Shown here: piece by piece, positions 8,735 to 17,281 of the stretch
Layout of the letters: every line of letters begins with the position of its first letter
Position numbering within the stretch: the first letter of the stretch is position 1
Assembly: GCA_000755425.1 (NCBI GenBank)
Contig: BBMT01000007.1
Coordinates: 186,001-250,000 of the forward strand
DNA: 64,000 bases
DNA from: Vibrio maritimus
GTDB taxonomy: Bacteria; Pseudomonadota; Gammaproteobacteria; Enterobacterales; Vibrionaceae
Direction: 5' to 3'
Translations under genes and position numbers: made by a program
The notes under the pieces: model-generated
Told to the model about the DNA's origin: nothing
Seen by the model: the letters and a program-made list of their open reading frames with translations, nothing else
Database searches by the model: none

Positions 8735-10200
8735 ATGATCAATGATACGACTAAAGCGAATCAGACCTTAGCAACAGAATCGGCAAAGTTGAAGTGCCAC
8801 CATCGTCCCGGCTTTCACATTGCGGCGCCTGCTGGGTGGATTAATGATCCGAATGGACTCTGCTTTCACAATGGACTGTACCACGCCTTCTACCAACATC
8901 ACCCATACTCATCAGACTGGGGGCCAATGCACTGGGGGCATGTGACCTCAAAAGACATGGTGCATTGGGAACACCAGCCTGTTGCATTAGCTCCAGGAGA
9001 CGAGGGCACCTGTTTCTCTGGCTCTGCGGTAACTGATGGCAATACGCTCGCGCTACTTTATACCGGTCACTCTTGGCTTGGTGAAGAGGGCGATGACACG
9101 AAAATGAAGCAGATTCAGTGTCTAGCGACAAGTGAAGATGGGATTCACTTTGAGAAGCAAGGCATTGTGATTCCTGATGCACCAAAAGCTGATATGGTGC
9201 ATTTTCGAGACCCTAAGGTATGGAAGGAAGACGGACTCTGGCATATGGTCGTGGGCATGAAAGATGGAGACCAAGGTCAGATTGGTTACTATCAGTCTGA
9301 CGATCTGCGCCATTGGAACTACAAAGGTGTCATGGCAGAAGCGAAAGAGGGCATTGGTTATATGTGGGAATGTCCAGATTTCTTTGCTCTGGATGACAAA
9401 TGCGTTCTAATCTGCTCACCAATGGGCATGGAAGCCGATGGCTATAATAACCTGAACTTCCACCAGAACGGTTACATGGTTGGTGACCTCGACAAAGAGC
9501 TAGGTCGCTTTACCTTTGATAAATTTGTTGAGCTAGACTTTGGCCACGATTTCTATGCATGCCAGACATTCGATGCCGAAGATGGTCGTAAGGTGGCGAT
9601 GGCGTGGATGGATATGTGGCACAGTGAGATGCCAACCAAAACTCGAGCTGGTGCGGTGCATTAACACTGCCACGTGAGCTTAAGCTGGATGAAGAAGGCA
9701 AGATCTGGCAAACGCCTGTTAAAGAGCTTGAAGACCTGAGAGTGGAGCAGTTTGATACATCTGCACTTCGCAAAGTAGATAGCCAAGTATTAGATACTGG
9801 TATTCGCGGTGACTTACTTGAAGTCAAAGCGCGCTTCTCCCTTGCTGGTGCAACGGCAGAACGCTTCGGTTTTATGCTGCGTGTCGGAGAGGTGCCATTC
9901 GAGCGTACATTGGTGGGATACGATCGCATGGCGAAGCGAGCATTTCTTGATAGAACGTTATCGGGAGAAGCGGTGACAGGTGTGCGTAGTATTGATATTG
10001 ATACTGCTAATAACTCGGTGGATATTCACCTGTTCCTTGATCGCTCTTCAGTAGAAGTGTTTTTGAACGAGGGCGAGCAGGTGATCACAAGTCGTATTTA
10101 TCCATCTGAATCGAGTCTAGATTTCAAACTGTTTGCTGAGAACGGAGTGGTGGAACTAGAAGCTCTCGATGTTTGGCAGCTAAAGGATATTTGGAAGTAA
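8735..10200 (+). CDS. cscA: GH32 sucrose hydrolase (invertase), frameshifted near 9660
   Basis: Glycoside hydrolase family 32. The nucleophile motif is GWINDPNG (about residues 28-35), the transition-state motif FRDPKVW, and the acid/base motif WECPDFF. The C-terminal beta-sandwich ends with RSSVEVFLNEG. The first frame stops at 9663 after AWMDMWHSEMPTKTRAG; the neighbouring frame continues with LTLPRELKLDEEGK to 10200, exactly where CscA-type enzymes have a PRELT-like segment. Repair of one base gives about 488 residues. The ATG at 8735 (GGAG 7 nt upstream) is preferred over 8714. It splits sucrose delivered by the adjacent permease into glucose and fructose; no fructokinase gene is present here. 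Confidence 0.88.
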
Positions 10201-10206
10201 GAGATA

Positions 10207-10233
10207 AAAACAGGGAGCTTTGCTCCCTGTTTT
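10207..10233. terminator. bidirectional terminator between cscA and cscR
   Basis: Perfect 12-bp stem AAAACAGGGAGC / GCTCCCTGTTTT with a TTT loop, between convergent genes. Confidence 0.92.
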
Positions 10234-10244
10234 GCTCTTTGTTT

Positions 10245-11231
10245 TTATATGGATTCTCGTTCAATTAACGGACACGGTAGCTTAATCAAACCTGTCTCTT
10301 TTCGTTTTTCAATGATGTGCAGCGCAGCTTGGCGACCTAACTCGTGATGGGGCAACTCTATGGTGGTTAAGCCTGGCACGAAAAGATCAGCGATTTCGTC
10401 CATGTTGTCATACCCAAGTATTGCGACATCTTCTGGTATCGCCTTTCCGATACGGTGCAGGTGCATATATGCCACCAAAGCAACGCGGTCATTGCCACAG
10501 ACAATGCAATCAAAGTCGTAGTTTTCTGCTAATGCATTATCAATAATGGTGATAGTGTCGTGGTAGTCGCACGGGTCATTCATATAGCGCCAGCGATAGA
10601 TCTCTAAATCGGGTACTGCTTGCTTAATTCCTTGTTGACGCAATGTCACTGCGGGTAGGGATTGGTTGAGCATGATAAACAGCGGCTTCTTATATCCCTT
10701 GGCAAGTAGATGTTGGATACCATGGAATTGGCCTAACTGATCGTCGGGGACATAACTTGGTATGCTTGAGTCTTTTGTAAAACAGTTGGCAAGTACCAGT
10801 GGCAGTTCTTTGAGGCGTTCCGGTACCACGACTTCGCGTAAACCCATGGTAGCAAACACAATTCCGGTTGGTTTGTGGGATAGAATTCGGTCCACGGTTT
10901 CATCGCTAGGGGCTGCGTCAAAGGTGTTGAAAATCAGCGAGTTCCAACCTTGTGCTAGCGCAGTTTGCTCAATAGAGTGGTTGATGCCGACGGAGAATGG
11001 CGTAGTGGCGACTTCGAGCGCTAACACACCTATGGTCGTGTCTTGATAACCTTGAACTCCCTTCGCGCGCATCTTTTTGGCTGAGTGATCAGGCGTGTAG
11101 TTGAGGGTCTTTATCGCCTCATTGACACGTCTTAGGGTATCGGGCTTGACCTTCTCGGGGGAGTTGATAGCACGAGATACCGTCATCCACGATACACCTG
11201 CTAGCTTTGAAACGTCTTTGATTGATGCCAT
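10245..11231 (-). CDS. cscR: LacI-family repressor of the sucrose module
   Basis: 328 residues. The N-terminal LacI helix-turn-helix reads SIKDVSKLAGVSWMTVSRA, with the hinge at about residues 45-60, followed by a periplasmic-binding-protein-like sensor domain (CIVCGNDRVALVAYMHL, AILGYDNMDEIADL). It ends next to the hydrolase and its predicted operator class (central CpG palindrome) matches the two sites upstream of cscB. Named by synteny with E. coli cscR; the inducer is inferred to be sucrose or a product. Confidence 0.85.
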   Translation of the reverse strand: MASIKDVSKLAGVSWMTVSRAINSPEKVKPDTLRRVNEAIKTLNYTPDHSAKKMRAKGVQGYQDTTIGVLALEVATTPFSVGINHSIEQTALAQGWNSLIFNTFDAAPSDETVDRILSHKPTGIVFATMGLREVVVPERLKELPLVLANCFTKDSSIPSYVPDDQLGQFHGIQHLLAKGYKKPLFIMLNQSLPAVTLRQQGIKQAVPDLEIYRWRYMNDPCDYHDTITIIDNALAENYDFDCIVCGNDRVALVAYMHLHRIGKAIPEDVAILGYDNMDEIADLFVPGLTTIELPHHELGRQAALHIIEKRKETGLIKLPCPLIERESI

Positions 11232-11253
11232 TGGGTTCTTTATTCAATACGCG

Positions 11254-11282
11254 AGCCCTAGAGTATAACGAGTTCTAGGGCT
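11254..11282. repeat. 9-bp inverted repeat upstream of cscR
   Basis: AGCCCTAGA (11254-11262) and TCTAGGGCT (11274-11282), 11-nt gap, between the Bcr/CflA gene and cscR on the minus strand. No T run; it could be a hairpin in the leader or a protein site. Confidence 0.4.
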
Positions 11283-11326
11283 GCGGTTAAATGCTTTGCT
11301 GTGGCAAATTGCTAACAACTGTGACC

Positions 11327-12583
11327 TTAACGCTGTGCTTTCACAAGATTATCCGTCACAAAGGCGCGATTTCTCACCATCAGCCACATCAAGCCGCCAA
11401 TCACACCAATACATAGTTGGATCATGCCAAGGTTGGCAATCAGTGATTCTGGTCGAATCGATACCAACAGCATGCCTGCTGAGCCGCAAATCATGGCAAA
11501 GAACTGAATTAACGCGACTGCGGAGCCGGTGTCTTTGTCTTGTTGATCAAGCATTAGGTTGGTCGCTGGAACACGCATCATAATTACCATGAGCGTTGCT
11601 GGGGCGCAAAGTAGCGCGAATGCCCATGGAGACGTATCACCGAAGATAATTGTCATAACACCGACGGCAACCAATATGGCAAAGCATCCAGATATGACGT
11701 TCTGCACGGCGATGTGGCGTGAAAGCTTCATATAAATGGTTGGACCAAAAGAGGCGACGATGGCATTGAATGAGAAGAAGTAGCTAAACTGCTGCTCGGT
11801 CAGGCCAAACCCGTTGATGTAGATGTAAGAGCCTGCTGCGAGAAAGCCCATCAAGGCCATAGGTGCGATGGAGAAAATGCACAACAAAACCACAAAGCGC
11901 GGGTTTTGAATCACGACGCCGAGACGAGTCCAAGAGCGTACTAATGAACCTGTGTAGCGGTTTTCCAAGGTCTCTTTGTAGCAAAACGCTAACAGTGATG
12001 CACACGCACCAAAAATCGCGAGCGTAACAAACATCATGCGCCAAGAGGCGATTTGCAGCAAAAATGCCCCTAATACGGGCGCTACCATAGGGGCGATGAT
12101 TACTAGTGACATAATGGTGGCCATGATGCGTTCGCGCTCGCGGCCTTCGAACATATCTTTAACGATGGCAGTTGATACTACGGTGATGGCGCTTCCCGCA
12201 AAGGCTTGTATAACGCGCGAAGCAATAAGGTGTTCAATGCTGCCAGAAAGCGCACACAAGATACTAGCCAGCATATAGCTACCAATACCAACCAGCAAAA
12301 TGGGCTTGCGGCCAAACTTTTCACTCAGTGGCCCCCAAAACAGAAGACCGACGGCGTAGGTGATGAAATAGCTACTTAATGTCAGGTTGACCATGGACTC
12401 GGTAGTATCAAAGACATCGACCATAGTGGGCAGGGCAGGCAGGTACAAATCAATCGTCAGAGGGGGAAAGGCGCTGATAATGACGAGGAAAAATAGGGTT
12501 CCTTTTGACCCCAGCACGGGTTGAGATTGTTTCAAGCTTAAATCCTTCAAGTTGAGAATGTATTGAAGAGCGATAAAACGCAT
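11327..12583 (-). CDS. Bcr/CflA-family multidrug efflux MFS transporter
   Basis: 418 residues, about twelve membrane segments. Family motifs: DLYLPALPTM in the first external loop (about residues 45-54), LLFWGPLSEKFGRKPIL (motif A), and a central MSLVIIAPMVAPVLGAFLL segment. The Bcr/CflA group exports bicyclomycin, chloramphenicol, florfenicol or sulfonamides by proton antiport; the substrate here is unknown. The first 16 or so residues before the conserved region may be over-extended. The divergent neighbour is a Qnr-family gene, and the 330-bp region between them has two inverted repeats. Confidence 0.88.
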   Translation of the reverse strand: MRFIALQYILNLKDLSLKQSQPVLGSKGTLFFLVIISAFPPLTIDLYLPALPTMVDVFDTTESMVNLTLSSYFITYAVGLLFWGPLSEKFGRKPILLVGIGSYMLASILCALSGSIEHLIASRVIQAFAGSAITVVSTAIVKDMFEGRERERIMATIMSLVIIAPMVAPVLGAFLLQIASWRMMFVTLAIFGACASLLAFCYKETLENRYTGSLVRSWTRLGVVIQNPRFVVLLCIFSIAPMALMGFLAAGSYIYINGFGLTEQQFSYFFSFNAIVASFGPTIYMKLSRHIAVQNVISGCFAILVAVGVMTIIFGDTSPWAFALLCAPATLMVIMMRVPATNLMLDQQDKDTGSAVALIQFFAMICGSAGMLLVSIRPESLIANLGMIQLCIGVIGGLMWLMVRNRAFVTDNLVKAQR

Positions 12584-12613
12584 GCGCCAACTAAGGCTGA
12601 AAAAGGAAATTTA

Positions 12614-12628
12614 GTTGACTAAGTCAAC
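12614..12628. promoter_or_regulatory. GTTGAC-TAA-GTCAAC palindrome
   Basis: Perfect 6+6 inverted repeat about 30 bp upstream of the efflux gene; a further GTCAACC half-site lies at 12654-12660. The TTGAC-N3-GTCAA layout resembles MarR-family operators (inference); no MarR gene is in the window. Confidence 0.45.
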
Positions 12629-12710
12629 CAATTCTATCGTTATTCATTGTTAAGTCAACCAACGGATTGGAAAGCTTATCTATCGCTCTCTGCGGCACTA
12701 AATTATTTTT

Positions 12711-12731
12711 TTGACATGAGCGTGCGCTCAT
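12711..12731. promoter_or_regulatory. possible promoter -35 with overlapping operator, toward qnr
   Basis: TTGACA (12711-12716) overlaps ATGAGCG-TG-CGCTCAT (12716-12731), a 7-bp inverted repeat of the type bound by TetR-family repressors. A poor TTTTAT lies about 19 bp downstream. No TetR gene is visible, so the regulator would act in trans. Confidence 0.4.
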
Positions 12732-12913
12732 CGAATTTTATTGGGGTTAACGCGCTGAAATGACCCTTAAATTGGCCATTTTGGGCGTGTTTAAATTGTT
12801 GTTTTTAATGGATATTTATTATTAGTTTCAGCTTGCCCTCAATGTTATGCTCCGTAAATCAATCGTGAGGAACACTGAGCCTTTTGAGGCAACAGCAAAT
12901 ATATCGAGAAACT

Positions 12914-13585
12914 ATGTATCAAAGTAATTCGCACTACCAAGACAAAACCTTTCATCAACACGACTTTTCACGGCAGGATTTATCGCAGTCTTCGTTTTCT
13001 AACTGCCAGTTCTACCAATGCGACTTTGCGCGAGCGGATCTCTCTGATACCAGTTTCGAGCATTGTAAGTTCATTGATCGTAGCGACCTTGAAGGCTGTC
13101 ACTTCGATTATGCCAATCTAAAAGATGCGAGCTTTAAGCACTGCCAGATGGCGATGAGCAATTTCGAAGGGGCGGAGTGCTTTGGAGCCGAGTTTAGAGA
13201 GTGTGATCTCAAAGGTGCCAATTTTGCGAGGGCGCGATTTGCTAACCAAGTTAGCCATACCATGTACTTTTGCTCGGTGTTCATTACCGGTTGTAACTTG
13301 TCTTACGCTAATTTTGAGCGTCAAGTCATCGAGAAATGTGACCTGTTTGAAAACCGTTGGATTGGGGCGAACTTGCAAGGAGCGTCGTTGAAAGGCTCCG
13401 ATTTAAGTCGTGGCGTATTTTCGCCTGATTGCTGGGATCAATGTCGCCTCCAAGGTGCCGATTTGTGCCATGTGGATCTAGAGGGGCTCGATCCAAGACG
13501 CATCGATTTAACCGGTGTAAAGATCTGTGATTGGCAGCAAGCACAACTGCTTGAACCGCTCGGTTTAATTGTGATGCCAGCCTAA
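12914..13585 (+). CDS. qnr: Qnr-family pentapeptide repeat protein (quinolone protection)
   Basis: 223 residues from the ATG at 12914. Almost the whole length is pentapeptide repeat of the A(D/N)LXX type that folds as a right-handed quadrilateral beta-helix mimicking DNA. It follows the QnrVC/QnrVS pattern closely: FRECDLKGANFARA, MYFCSVFITGCNLSYANFER, EKCDLFENRWIGANL, DLSRGVFSPDCW, DLTGVKICDWQQ and a C-terminal GLIVMPA. The GANF-loop region is present. Qnr proteins bind DNA gyrase and topoisomerase IV and lower quinolone sensitivity. It has the look of an intrinsic chromosomal gene: there is no integron or IS around it. The first few residues are least certain, since an upstream TTG (12884) is in frame. 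Confidence 0.92.
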   Translation: MYQSNSHYQDKTFHQHDFSRQDLSQSSFSNCQFYQCDFARADLSDTSFEHCKFIDRSDLEGCHFDYANLKDASFKHCQMAMSNFEGAECFGAEFRECDLKGANFARARFANQVSHTMYFCSVFITGCNLSYANFERQVIEKCDLFENRWIGANLQGASLKGSDLSRGVFSPDCWDQCRLQGADLCHVDLEGLDPRRIDLTGVKICDWQQAQLLEPLGLIVMPA

Positions 13586-13664
13586 AAGCTTTTAAGCAAA
13601 TCACCCAAGAAACAATGGATTAACTACAATTATAGTGACAATCAGTCCAGTACAAGGATGCAGT

Positions 13665-14141
13665 ATGAAAAGAGTGATCGTCGCGGCTATCGCCGCGTTG
13701 ACGGTAGTGAGTTGCGGTCAACCAGAAAGCAAGGCCAAGCAGTCGCTAGCCATTACGTCACAAAACATCGCAGGAGCGTGGCAGTGCGAATACAAGCTAA
13801 CGGACATCAAATCCAAGGTGCATGTCGCATATGGAGAGAATGGTGAGTTTAGTGGTCGGGTGTTCCTAAATTATCCTGTGACGACGGGAAAAGGTGCGGT
13901 CAAGGTTGAGTTGGTTACGGGAGGCAGTTGGCAGCTAGAAGGGACAATGCTGACAGAACGTTTTGAGGTGCTAAGCATGGCGACAGCCAATTCGAATGGC
14001 AATGAGTTATCAGAACCATTAGCCCAGACGCTGCGCGAATATCAAGAGCTTACTACCGAAGTAATAGAGGTATCGGCCACCACCATGACACTCAAAGAAG
14101 TGGCTGGTGAGCAGACTCAATGTTCTCGACGTGCAAGTTAA
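13665..14141 (+). CDS. small lipoprotein of unknown function
   Basis: 158 residues from the ATG at 13665 (AAGGA upstream). A lipoprotein signal peptide ends in the lipobox VVSC (Cys at residue 17), so the product should be lipid-anchored. The mature part holds a short WQCEYKL near the N-terminus and SWQLEGTM in the middle, suggesting a small beta-rich domain with a Cys in WQC and another near the end (TQCSRR). No family recognised. It lies between qnr and the collagenase gene on the same strand but is probably a separate unit. Confidence 0.78.
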   Translation: MKRVIVAAIAALTVVSCGQPESKAKQSLAITSQNIAGAWQCEYKLTDIKSKVHVAYGENGEFSGRVFLNYPVTTGKGAVKVELVTGGSWQLEGTMLTERFEVLSMATANSNGNELSEPLAQTLREYQELTTEVIEVSATTMTLKEVAGEQTQCSRRAS

Positions 14142-14177
14142 TGCTTCTTTCTAGCCTATGTTTGTAATTAGGTTACT

Positions 14178-14197
14178 GTATATTTTATAAAATCACT
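14178..14197 (+). promoter_or_regulatory. predicted hydroxyproline-regulon operator upstream of the collagenase gene
   Basis: GTATATTTTATAAAAT (14178-14193) matches the same 16 positions of the oppA site at 37017 with one difference. It fits the first 16 positions of the shared 20-bp near-palindrome GTATATTKTATAMAATATAC; the right arm is poorly conserved. It lies about 210 bp upstream of the collagenase start. AT-rich composition and resemblance to a -10 box are caveats. Confidence 0.5.
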
Positions 14198-14405
14198 TTT
14201 TGACTCTACCAGTCCCAGGATCTGAAACCAAATTGGCATGATGTTAATAAAATGTTTCTGATTCTAGGGTTGGTGTCTAGTTTGGTGAGTGTTTCAGTGC
14301 GGTGACAAACGCACTTTGAAACGAAGGTTATTTGCAGAAATGACTATTGGAAACAATAGCAAATCGCAGCTTGCTTACACAATTAGACCAAAGAGACAAA
14401 AATAA

Positions 14406-16580
14406 ATGGAATTGAATAAACTTTCTCTGGCCTTGGCAGCGTCCTTGGTTAGTTTCTCTGCGCTGGCGGATACAGCGCCAGTACCTCAAGTCATTGATGC
14501 CGACCACCATCACGCTCATGAAAGTGATGACCATCACGGCAATCTCGATACCGGCCCGTCTCAAGAGCGGGCAACCACCATCAATCCTCAGCCAAGAGAG
14601 ATGACCTTTAGTGTCCAAGCTGTGGTCGATTGCGATGTGTCCTCTTTTGCGACATCAAACAGCCAAACCCTTATTAATGAGTTGAAAACTCAAGGTGCGG
14701 GGTGCGTGAATGATTTGTTCTCCGCTGACAGCCAAACTCAAATCGATGCCTTCAGTTCCAACAACATGTATTACGTCGCCAAACATGCCACTGAGCTGGC
14801 TAAAACCTATTCTGGAACTGGCAGCGCTGAGCTGGAAGCGTTGTTTCTGTATTTGCGTGCAGGCTACTACGCTGAGTTTTATAACGACGGTGTCAGCTTC
14901 ACTTCTTGGGTGACGACAGCGGTTAAAGAAGCGGTCGATACCTTTGTGGCCAACACACATTTCTATGCCAGCAATGATGCGCACGGCAAAGTGTTGGCAG
15001 AAGTGATCACCATTATGGACAGTGCTAGCTTACAACATGAATATCTAGACGTTATCGAGCAGTGGTTAACTCGCTGGAATGATGATTATGCTCAGCACTG
15101 GAATATGCGTGATGCGGTTAATGGTATTTTTACTATTTTGTATCGTGGTCAGTGGAGCAGTGCCTTTAAAACCGCTATTGCTGGGCGAGAATCTTTAGTG
15201 CGCAATCTGGCCGCGTTTGCAAAAGACAGGTCTAAGCTCAATTCTTCCTCCGAATTTATGGCGGTCAATGCTGGTCGCGAATTGGCGCGTATGACGCAGT
15301 ACACCAATACCACCATCGCTCCGGTCGTGACATCAGAGCTTACCGCCCTGCTTGACCAATACACTATGTATGGCAACGGGGATGCAGTGTGGCTCGCTGC
15401 TGCGGATGTCGCCAGCTACTATACGGATTGTGCCGAATATGGCATCTGCGGCTTTGAAACTGAGCTTAAAAGCCTAGTATTGAGTCAAAATTACACCTGT
15501 AGCGATACAATTCGTATTCTCTCTCAAGATCTGACCCTTATTCAGCAGCAAGCTGCATGTGACAAGATGGGCTTTGAAGAAACGCATTTTCACTTTGAGC
15601 TAGAAACTGGCAACCAGCCTGTTGCCGACGATTACAACACGCAGCTTCAAGTCAATATTTTCAACTCCAGTGATGATTACCGCAAGTACGCGGGGCCCAT
15701 CTTTGGTATCGATACAAACAACGGAGGTATGTACCTAGAAGGCGATCCGTCGGTGCCGGGCAATGTGCCCAACTTTATTGCCTATGAGGCGAGCTATGCT
15801 AACCCGGATCATTTTATCTGGAACCTAGAGCATGAGTATGTGCACTACCTAGATGGCCGTTTTGATTTATATGGCAACTTCTCGACACCGACGGAAAAAG
15901 TGGTGTGGTGGAGTGAAGGGGTGGCAGAGTACATTTCAAAACAAAACGATAACCAAGCTGCGCTGGACACCATTGCTGATGGCAGCGCGTTCACCTTACA
16001 AGAGATATTTGAAACCACCTACGACGGCTTCGATGTCGACCGAATCTATCGTTGGGGCTACTTGGCGGTAAGGTTTATGTTTGAGCGCCATAAAGAAGAC
16101 TTAGCGCATATGCTGGTGGAGACTCGAAGAGGTGATTGGGCTGCTTATAAAGGTCACGTCAATCAGTGGGCAGTACAATATCAAAGTGAATTTGAACAGT
16201 GGACACAGCAATTGGTTGGCGGAGTGCCTGTACCCGATGTGTGCAGTGGGAATAACGCCACAGGCAGCGGCCGCGTTACGGCTGGTGAGGCGATTTGCCT
16301 TTCTTCAAGCGCCCCGCTGTGGCTCAGTGTCGAAGCGGTCAATGCTAGCAGCAGTGTTGTGATTTCCACCGGACACGGTAGTGGCGATTTAACGCTTCGT
16401 TATAGCAACCAAGGCTGGCCGACAGGCTCGGCTTCCGACGTGGTTTCTGCGCAGCTTGGCAATGGCGAGTGTATTGTACTGGATAAGCAAGATAACTATT
16501 GGGGCTATATTCAGGTATCGGGCGAGTATAGTGGTGCAACGCTGATTGTTGAGCTTGATACGACTGAATGTCGACGTTAG
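14406..16580 (+). CDS. secreted M9 collagenase
   Basis: 724 residues. A signal peptide of about 21 residues ends in ALA. Next comes a short His/Asp-rich stretch (DADHHHAHESDDHHG, about 31-46), then the M9 N-terminal activator region and the zinc gluzincin core. The zinc site is HEYVH (476-480), with Glu504 in WWSEGVAEY as the likely third ligand. A C-terminal pre-peptidase-like beta domain (about 615-724) follows, with one potential disulfide pair. Microbial collagenases cleave native collagen into small peptides outside the cell. The gene stands alone between the lipoprotein and a bidirectional terminator. An operator-like sequence shared with the peptide importer and hydroxyproline genes lies upstream. 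Confidence 0.93.
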   Translation: MELNKLSLALAASLVSFSALADTAPVPQVIDADHHHAHESDDHHGNLDTGPSQERATTINPQPREMTFSVQAVVDCDVSSFATSNSQTLINELKTQGAGCVNDLFSADSQTQIDAFSSNNMYYVAKHATELAKTYSGTGSAELEALFLYLRAGYYAEFYNDGVSFTSWVTTAVKEAVDTFVANTHFYASNDAHGKVLAEVITIMDSASLQHEYLDVIEQWLTRWNDDYAQHWNMRDAVNGIFTILYRGQWSSAFKTAIAGRESLVRNLAAFAKDRSKLNSSSEFMAVNAGRELARMTQYTNTTIAPVVTSELTALLDQYTMYGNGDAVWLAAADVASYYTDCAEYGICGFETELKSLVLSQNYTCSDTIRILSQDLTLIQQQAACDKMGFEETHFHFELETGNQPVADDYNTQLQVNIFNSSDDYRKYAGPIFGIDTNNGGMYLEGDPSVPGNVPNFIAYEASYANPDHFIWNLEHEYVHYLDGRFDLYGNFSTPTEKVVWWSEGVAEYISKQNDNQAALDTIADGSAFTLQEIFETTYDGFDVDRIYRWGYLAVRFMFERHKEDLAHMLVETRRGDWAAYKGHVNQWAVQYQSEFEQWTQQLVGGVPVPDVCSGNNATGSGRVTAGEAICLSSSAPLWLSVEAVNASSSVVISTGHGSGDLTLRYSNQGWPTGSASDVVSAQLGNGECIVLDKQDNYWGYIQVSGEYSGATLIVELDTTECRR

Positions 16581-16598
16581 TTATTGTGTTAATGGATG

Positions 16599-16628
16599 AA
16601 TCCCAGCCTGGTGTGGCTGGGATTTTTT
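16599..16628. terminator. bidirectional terminator between collagenase and phn genes
   Basis: AATCCCAGCC / GGCTGGGATT, 10-bp perfect stem followed by a T run. Confidence 0.92.
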
Positions 16629-16638
16629 CTAAAACGGG

Positions 16639-17281
16639 TTATTGCATGTTTTCAAAGTAAGCTAAAAACTCTCGGGTATCTTTTTGAAATAGCGGCAGCG
16701 CCATCGCAATTTGTTCATCATTCCAGTTCCACCAAGCCAGTGCTTCTAGACGAGGCCCAAAACTGTCATCCTCAAATCGTGGGCGTAGGACTCGCGCTGG
16801 ATTGCCAACTACAATCGAGTAGGCAGGGACATCTTTTGTCACCACGCTTCCCGCCCCAATAATCGAGCCGTTACCCACAGTGACACCTGGCAAAATGATC
16901 GCGCCATGACCTATCCATACGTCATGGCCAATGACGACTTTGTCTTCTTCACGCCAACTGAACACTTCATCATCCAATACCGATGGGTTCTCTCCCAAGC
17001 CGTACTTGCCAGGACGATAAGTGAAGTGGTGTAAAGTGGGTCTCCACCATGGGTGATTGCTTGGATTAATGCGAACGGCGGCGGCGATGGAAGTGAACTT
17101 ACCCACTTCGGTAAACATTAGATTGCAATCATTTTGGATATAACTGTAATCACCGAGGGTGACATTATTCAACACACATCGCTGAGAAACCTCAGTCCAG
17201 CGACCGAGTTCCGTGCGATGTAATTGGCTGCACGGTGAAACGCTCGACTCGGCAGAAAGTTGGTGAAAGAGGCTGACTCAT
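16639..17281 (-). CDS. phn-cluster hexapeptide acetyltransferase (CatB/DapH-like), N-terminal frameshift
   Basis: Left-handed beta-helix transferase of the kind found in C-P lyase operons. Visible repeats are [55 protein letters not shown] and the xenobiotic-acyltransferase end segment VGNPARVL. The reading frame of the core opens only at 17175 (GTG), but the same frame upstream carries [21 protein letters not shown], typical of the family. An ATG at 17281 overlaps the phnP stop (ATGA), so the natural start is probably there with one extra or missing base near 17245. Repair gives about 213 residues. It occupies the last operon position, where E. coli has phnO; the acceptor substrate is not known. 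Confidence 0.8.

Noticed and set aside
14178..14193. The collagenase-upstream element read only as a -10 promoter box
   Set aside because: It may overlap a promoter, but 15 of 16 bases are shared with the oppA site, including the less AT-typical GTATATT start, so I kept it as an operator candidate at reduced confidence.
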